Below, one piece after another: positions 7,229 to 11,257 of a DNA stretch of 11,257 bases. The translations under genes were made by a program, and so were the position numbers. The stretch spans positions 2,213-13,469 of the forward strand of contig VBKX01000217.1 of assembly GCA_005879435.1 (NCBI GenBank), read 5' to 3'. The DNA is from Deltaproteobacteria bacterium. GTDB taxonomy: Bacteria; Desulfobacterota; Binatia; UBA9968. The notes below the pieces were generated by a model, which had not been told where the DNA came from, ran no database searches, and saw only the letters and a list, made by a program, of their open reading frames with translations. Each line of letters opens with the position of its first letter. Position 1 is the first letter of the stretch.

Positions 7229-8302
7229 ATGGCGAATATTTTCATCAGCGTCGACGAGCACGTGCAAGAACATCCCGAGGTTTGGACGAAGCGGTTGTCG
7301 CGCGCGAGATGGGGAGGCAGGATCCCGTATTTAGAGAAAAATTCCGATGGTACCGAGCAATGGATCGTTGACGGGCGGCAGATTGAGTTAGATGGCGTCG
7401 CGGATTGCGGCGCGGCCATGCCGGATAGAACGAGAAATCCACGGCGATGGTCAGAGGTTCCGGCTTCTGTCTACGATCCAAAGGAACGATTGAAGGTGAT
7501 GGATGCGGCGGGAATAGATTACGCCGTTCTTTATCCAACGGTGGCGGGATCGGGCGGCCAGATATTCGGTCGTATCGGGGACGCTGAGTTAGAGCTCGCC
7601 TGCGTGCAAGCATACAATGACTGGCTGATGGAAGAATGGGTAAGCGTGAGCGATCGCTTCATTCCGCAATGCCTAACGCCGCTGTTTCCGATCGACGCCG
7701 CGGTGAAGGAGATTCGACGCGCCGTGAAAAACGGCCATCGAGGCGTGATCTATCCATCGGTGCCGATGGAATTGCGTGCCGTGCCGCATGTCAACGATTC
7801 CATCTACGACCCGCTGTGGACGGCTTGCCAGGAATTAGGTGTGCCGATCTGCTTTCATGCCGGGGCGTCTGCGGCAATTCAAATTCCCGCCTATGAAGGC
7901 TATTCGCCGACGATTGCCGCCGCGTCTCAGGCGATTACCCGGCCCGCGAGTACGGTCTCCGTCTTGGTGAATCTGCTGATTTCAAAAATTCTCATGCGAT
8001 TTCCAAGTCTCAAAGTCGTGTTGGCCGAGAGCGGGCTCGGCTGGGGCGCGTATCTTTTGGAATACACGGACTTCCAGGCGACGGGCGATCAATTGCCGCA
8101 AAACGGCTACGATCTGATGCCGTCCGAGCTGTTCCGGCGCAGCTGTTACTTAGTCGGTTGGTACGACCAGGCAAGTCTACGGGTGAGGAGTTACATCGGC
8201 AGCGATAACATTCTTTGGTCGACACAGTTTCCACTGGCGACGTCGACTTGGCCCAATACTCAAGCAGCTCTACGGCTGTATAAGATTAGCGAGATTGAGT
8301 GA
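7229..8302 (+). CDS. Amidohydrolase_2 family paralogue with altered metal site and short C-terminus
   Basis: This 357-residue protein is a paralogue of the preceding gene: shared segments include YDPKERLKVMDAAGID, ELACVQAYNDWL, VSDRFIP, KNGHRGV and PLWTACQELGVPICFH. It has H11, H210 and E267 at the expected places. In strand 8, however, the motif reads LWSTQFPLATSTWPN, so Q333 replaces the Asp that acts as metal ligand and base (D341 in the first paralogue). After STWPNTQ the sequence passes directly to AALRLYKI, matching the terminal NALRLYGL of the first paralogue, with about 21 residues missing. It may be a non-catalytic or altered-activity version, or a decaying gene. The ribosome binding site is poor (a GGGG run 14 bases upstream) and the repeat element lies just before it. 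Confidence 0.82.
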   Translation: MANIFISVDEHVQEHPEVWTKRLSRARWGGRIPYLEKNSDGTEQWIVDGRQIELDGVADCGAAMPDRTRNPRRWSEVPASVYDPKERLKVMDAAGIDYAVLYPTVAGSGGQIFGRIGDAELELACVQAYNDWLMEEWVSVSDRFIPQCLTPLFPIDAAVKEIRRAVKNGHRGVIYPSVPMELRAVPHVNDSIYDPLWTACQELGVPICFHAGASAAIQIPAYEGYSPTIAAASQAITRPASTVSVLVNLLISKILMRFPSLKVVLAESGLGWGAYLLEYTDFQATGDQLPQNGYDLMPSELFRRSCYLVGWYDQASLRVRSYIGSDNILWSTQFPLATSTWPNTQAALRLYKISEIE

Positions 8303-8441
8303 GCAGAAAAACCTTGATTTGCGTTATCATATTTATCCGATCGGCCGTTGAAGGCGAGAGGAAAGATATTCGAATCGAACGATTGCCACTGGAATGATTA
8401 GTCGAAAGGAACTGTAGAACATCGAAAGGAAGGTTGCGTCT
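8303..8441 (+). promoter_or_regulatory. Gap before second bicupin; strong ribosome binding site
   Basis: This 139-base gap is AT-richer than its surroundings (for example around 8311-8338). No convincing -35/-10 pair at normal spacing was found. AGGAAGG at 8427-8433 lies eight bases before the ATG at 8442 and fixes the start of the bicupin gene. The gap length would allow a separate promoter for the downstream cupin and binding-protein pair. Confidence 0.4.
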
Positions 8442-9533
8442 ATGGCCAACACGATCTCAACAGCAGAAGAAGAAGTAAAGGAACGGCTCGGCTACAAGTC
8501 GCCGTACGAGCAGTGGAAGGAGTCGGAAGGGTTGCAGACCTATCGCGGCTTAGCGATCAAGAATTTGTATGACCTTGAACTCAATCCGTGGAAATCAAGT
8601 GGCGACGGCTTGGCGGCGTTTCTGAATTTAGAAGGCACCGGCGGCTTCAACGACTCCTACGTCGCTGAAATCCCGCCGGGCAAGTCGCTCAAGGCGCACC
8701 GTCACTTATTCGAAGAAACCATCTACATTCTCAAGGGCCAGGGCGCTTCGTCGGTTTGGATCGATCCCAACAGAAAGGAAACCTTCGAATGGCAGGAGGG
8801 AAGTTACTTTTCTATTCCGATGAATGCGTGGCACGAGCACCACAACGCGTCCGGATTGGATTCCGCGCGCTATATCGCCATGACCAGCGCGCCACGGGTG
8901 ATCGATACCTTTAACAATTACGAATTTGTTTTTGACAACCCGTTCGTCTTTCGTGACCGGTATAATGCTGAAGAGGGCTACTTCAAACAAAAAGCGCCGG
9001 CGCAGCAGTGGTCGACGAACTTCGTCGCCGACGTGCGCGTGTGCCAAACGTATTCCGGCGGTTTCGACCGCGGCGGCGGCGCGAAGAGCACGGTCTTTCG
9101 CATGGTCAACCAGACCGTCAAATCGCACGTTTCCCTGTGGGGCGTCGGCGCATATAAGAAAGCGCATCGGCACGGCCCCGGCATTCACGTCTTGATCATC
9201 AGAGGAACGGGTTATTCGATCATGTGGCAAGAAGGCAAGGCGATGGAACGAGTCGAGTGGGGACCCGGCAGCGTATTTGTACCGCCTGAAATGTGGTTTC
9301 ACCAACATTTTAATGGCAGTGCCGAGCCGGTTTTTTTCCTCGCGATAGGCTGGGGCAGCGACAAGCCCAAGGCCGGTGGGAAAGCGTACGTGTATAAGAG
9401 CGTGAAAGAAGGCGGCGACCAGATCGAATATGAAGACGAAGATCCGATGGTTCATGCCGAGTTCGAAGTCGCGATGAAGAACGCCGGCGCACGCTGCAAG
9501 ATGGATTATCATCCGCACGGTACGATGAAGTGA
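8442..9533 (+). CDS. Bicupin protein, second copy
   Basis: This 363-residue protein has two cupin barrels. The first contains HRHLFEETIYILKGQG with H86, H88 and E92, and IPMNAWHEHHN with H131/H133, a complete cupin metal set. The second contains HRHGPGIHVLIIRGTG with H242 and H244, and MWFHQHFNG with H287/H289; the position expected for Glu carries H249. Two metal sites of different type are therefore likely. It shares the two-barrel design with the cupin at 3062 but is only distantly alike outside the motifs. The probable role is a dioxygenase or related metal enzyme in ring breakdown. The acidic C-terminal tail (residues 325-343) may be a surface or oligomer segment. The start is set by AGGAAGG upstream. 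It precedes a binding-protein gene, as the first cupin does. Confidence 0.78.
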   Translation: MANTISTAEEEVKERLGYKSPYEQWKESEGLQTYRGLAIKNLYDLELNPWKSSGDGLAAFLNLEGTGGFNDSYVAEIPPGKSLKAHRHLFEETIYILKGQGASSVWIDPNRKETFEWQEGSYFSIPMNAWHEHHNASGLDSARYIAMTSAPRVIDTFNNYEFVFDNPFVFRDRYNAEEGYFKQKAPAQQWSTNFVADVRVCQTYSGGFDRGGGAKSTVFRMVNQTVKSHVSLWGVGAYKKAHRHGPGIHVLIIRGTGYSIMWQEGKAMERVEWGPGSVFVPPEMWFHQHFNGSAEPVFFLAIGWGSDKPKAGGKAYVYKSVKEGGDQIEYEDEDPMVHAEFEVAMKNAGARCKMDYHPHGTMK

Positions 9534-9566
9534 GTTTGGTCGACCATAGAAGATCGAGGATCGAAA

Positions 9567-10649
9567 ATAGCGTCTAGGAAACTCCTGACGAGCGCGGTCA
9601 CGGTGTTGATCGTTACTTGTGCGATGTTTTCAACCGCGCAATGCGCGTCGATCGAAGCGCTCTACAACGAGATCAACAAGCTGCCGGCGCAGCAACGCCA
9701 GAAGCGGCTCGAAGACGGCGCACGCAAAGAGGGCGCATTTAAGTTTTACGGCATCTCCGCCGCTTCGTTGCTGAGCGCCTACACCGCTGGATTCATGAAA
9801 AAGTACCCGTTCATCAAAGCCGAATTCTGGCGCGGCAGCGGCAACAAGCTGGTCTTTCGCACGCTGACCGAGCATCGCACGGGGCAGTTGGATACGGATG
9901 CGGTTTTGGTCGGTACCGAAAACGTCATGACGCTTAAGCGCTCGGGCATCTGGGCGCGCTATTATTCGCCGGAATCGCCGAATTTCGGAAAAGAATATAC
10001 CGACAAGGATGGGTACTGGCATGCCGACAGTTTGGGCATCTCGACGATCGCATACAATACCAAGCTGGTAAGAAAAGAAGAGGCGCCCAAGGGTTACGAC
10101 GATCTTTTCGATCCGAAGTGGAAAGGCAGTCTTTCCATCGATATGGAGCCCGAGCGCGCGTTGATGGGCTGGTTGACCGCTTGGGGAGAACAAAGGACCC
10201 GAGCTTTCGTTGATGGTTTGATGAAAAATGGAGCTATCGTGCGCCGCGGCCATACTTTACAAGCGCAACTTTTGTGTGCGGGCGAGTTCAAAGTTGGCGT
10301 AGAGATTTATCCCGATGGGATATTGCGGATGAAACAGGACGGTTGCCCGGCGGCGATCGTTTTTCCCAATCCGACGCCGGCGCATATCAGCGGCGCCATC
10401 GGTGTCTACACCCATACGCCGCATCCCCACGCTGCTGCGCTGTTCATCGATTTCATGAAATCGGCTGAGGGCGCAAAAATTCTTGCCGCAACCGGCCGGG
10501 TCTCTGGACGAAAGGGTGTCAGATCGGTCTACGACGAGCTGTCTAATCTAGAGGAACGAGGAATACCACTGGTTATCGTCGGTCCAGACCAGTCCGAGCA
10601 AGTGGCCAAACCGATGGAAAAAATCATGAAAGAGATGTTGGTTCCCTAG
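9567..10649 (+). CDS. Periplasmic solute-binding protein, second copy, start uncertain (ATA)
   Basis: This is an extracellular solute-binding protein of the same broad class as the one at 4254: KEGAFKFYG, FMKKYPFIKAEFWRG, YDDLFDPKWKGSLSID, CAGEFKVGVEIYP and FIDFMKSAEGAKIL are typical. The first conventional start is GTG at 9603, without a ribosome binding site, and it would give a signal peptide lacking its positive end. The frame is open upstream to 9534 and encodes ASRKLLTSAVTVLIVTCAMF, a normal signal peptide beginning with Arg-Lys. The best-placed start is ATA at 9567, preceded by GAGG with a seven-base spacer, giving about 360 residues. Either AUA is used weakly, or an ATG was mutated, or this is a sequence error. 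The ligand is unknown, and no permease gene is adjacent. Confidence 0.82.
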   Translation: MASRKLLTSAVTVLIVTCAMFSTAQCASIEALYNEINKLPAQQRQKRLEDGARKEGAFKFYGISAASLLSAYTAGFMKKYPFIKAEFWRGSGNKLVFRTLTEHRTGQLDTDAVLVGTENVMTLKRSGIWARYYSPESPNFGKEYTDKDGYWHADSLGISTIAYNTKLVRKEEAPKGYDDLFDPKWKGSLSIDMEPERALMGWLTAWGEQRTRAFVDGLMKNGAIVRRGHTLQAQLLCAGEFKVGVEIYPDGILRMKQDGCPAAIVFPNPTPAHISGAIGVYTHTPHPHAAALFIDFMKSAEGAKILAATGRVSGRKGVRSVYDELSNLEERGIPLVIVGPDQSEQVAKPMEKIMKEMLVP

Positions 10650-10771
10650 GCGGAGCTCGCCGATCGCATCAAGATGCGGAGCGCGATAATCCTGCCGACG
10701 ATTTCTGCCGTTAAAATTTTTAAAACCATTGCAGGTAAAGTATTTCCGCACCAGCTGTAAGGAGGCGAATA

Positions 10772-11257
10772 ATGTCTCGTCAATACCGGCATTTTTCAGC
10801 CGATAGTCATTTCGAATCCCTGCCGGAAACCTGGACGCATCGGGTGCCGGCGCAGTTTCGTGAACGCGCGCCGCGACGCATCAAGCTCGCCGACGGTCGG
10901 GACGCCATCGTCGAAGAAGGCCAGCCCCTGGAATATCGCGGGACAAACTTGTTCGCGGGAAAATCATTGGAAGAATTCAATCCGGTCCATTTGAACTTCG
11001 AAGGGTCGGTAGGTGCCGGCTCGCCGCAACAAAGGCTCAAAGAACAAGACACCGACGGCATCGACGGCGAGCTTTTATTCGCTACCGAGGCGCGCAACAG
11101 CAAGATCAAGGACAAGGACGCATTACTCGCGCTCATAAAGGCGTTCAACGATTACTTCATAGAGGAATATTGCGCCGTTGACCCCGATCGCCTGATCGGC
11201 GTCGCGGTGATGCCGGATATCGGCGCCGATGAGAACATCGCCGAGATGAAACGGTGC
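10772..11257 (+). CDS. Third amidohydrolase_2 family protein, N-terminal part
   Basis: The first 162 codons are present and the frame is open to the window edge. The opening FSADSHFESLPETWTHRVPA matches the amidohydrolase_2 N-terminus with DSH in the metal motif, like CDSH and VDEH in the other two paralogues. The segment from about residue 105 (DTDGIDGELLF), then AFNDYFIEEYCAVDPDRLIGVAVMP, matches the strand-2 to strand-3 region of the family. The catalytic C-terminal half is outside the window. A strong GGAGG at 10761-10765 with a six-base spacer fixes the start. The 122-base gap before it allows a separate promoter. It completes a second cupin, binding protein, amidohydrolase order. Confidence 0.85.
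   Translation, partial: MSRQYRHFSADSHFESLPETWTHRVPAQFRERAPRRIKLADGRDAIVEEGQPLEYRGTNLFAGKSLEEFNPVHLNFEGSVGAGSPQQRLKEQDTDGIDGELLFATEARNSKIKDKDALLALIKAFNDYFIEEYCAVDPDRLIGVAVMPDIGADENIAEMKRC

Noticed and set aside
8706..9518. 270-codon open frame on the minus strand
   Set aside because: Antisense to the second bicupin; its residues mirror codon bias of the real gene and show no family features.
10665..10678. CGCATC-AA-GATGCG hairpin as terminator after the second binding protein
   Set aside because: The loop is too short at full pairing and no T tract follows, so a rho-independent terminator is not supported.

Overview
This looks like chromosomal DNA from an uncultivated, probably soil or sediment, bacterium of moderately high GC. 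The gene style points to lineages such as Rokubacteria, Binatia/Desulfobacterota or Tectomicrobia: amidohydrolase_2 proteins, bicupins and stand-alone periplasmic binding proteins packed together, with TGTCATyCTGA-type intergenic repeats between them. That placement is an inference from gene style; no marker gene is present. No RNA genes, CRISPR arrays, phage genes or transposases were seen.

Left part (1-1964, minus strand): a tight operon. It reads, in order of transcription, a small hypothetical protein with an acceptable N-terminal domain and a doubtful C-terminal tail, a LigB-like class III extradiol dioxygenase, a LigA-like small subunit, and the first codons of a further gene that runs off the window. 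The last three are joined by ATGA stop/start overlaps. A short AT-rich region (1965-2086) separates this operon from a divergent LysR-type regulator gene of the NhaR kind. The regulator is broken: its coding sequence changes frame at about 2543-2552, where roughly 30 codons of the effector domain are missing.

Right part (3062-11257, plus strand): a catabolic-looking array of eight genes, all on one strand: bicupin, periplasmic solute-binding protein, HAD phosphatase, amidohydrolase, amidohydrolase, bicupin, solute-binding protein, amidohydrolase (cut by the window end). The order cupin, binding protein, amidohydrolase occurs twice. No ABC permease or ATPase is present. Two copies of an inverted-repeat element sit in intergenic gaps, at 4133-4199 and 7139-7206, with their arms in opposite arrangement.

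Working model (inference): the window encodes uptake and breakdown of aromatic or heteroaromatic acids. Binding proteins capture the substrate, amidohydrolases of the ACMSD/resorcylate-decarboxylase type hydrolyse or decarboxylate it, and metal-dependent cupin and LigAB-type dioxygenases open the ring. Several genes show signs of decay or divergence: the broken regulator; the second amidohydrolase, with a Gln at the usual catalytic Asp and about 21 residues missing near its end; and the second binding protein, whose best-placed start codon is ATA.
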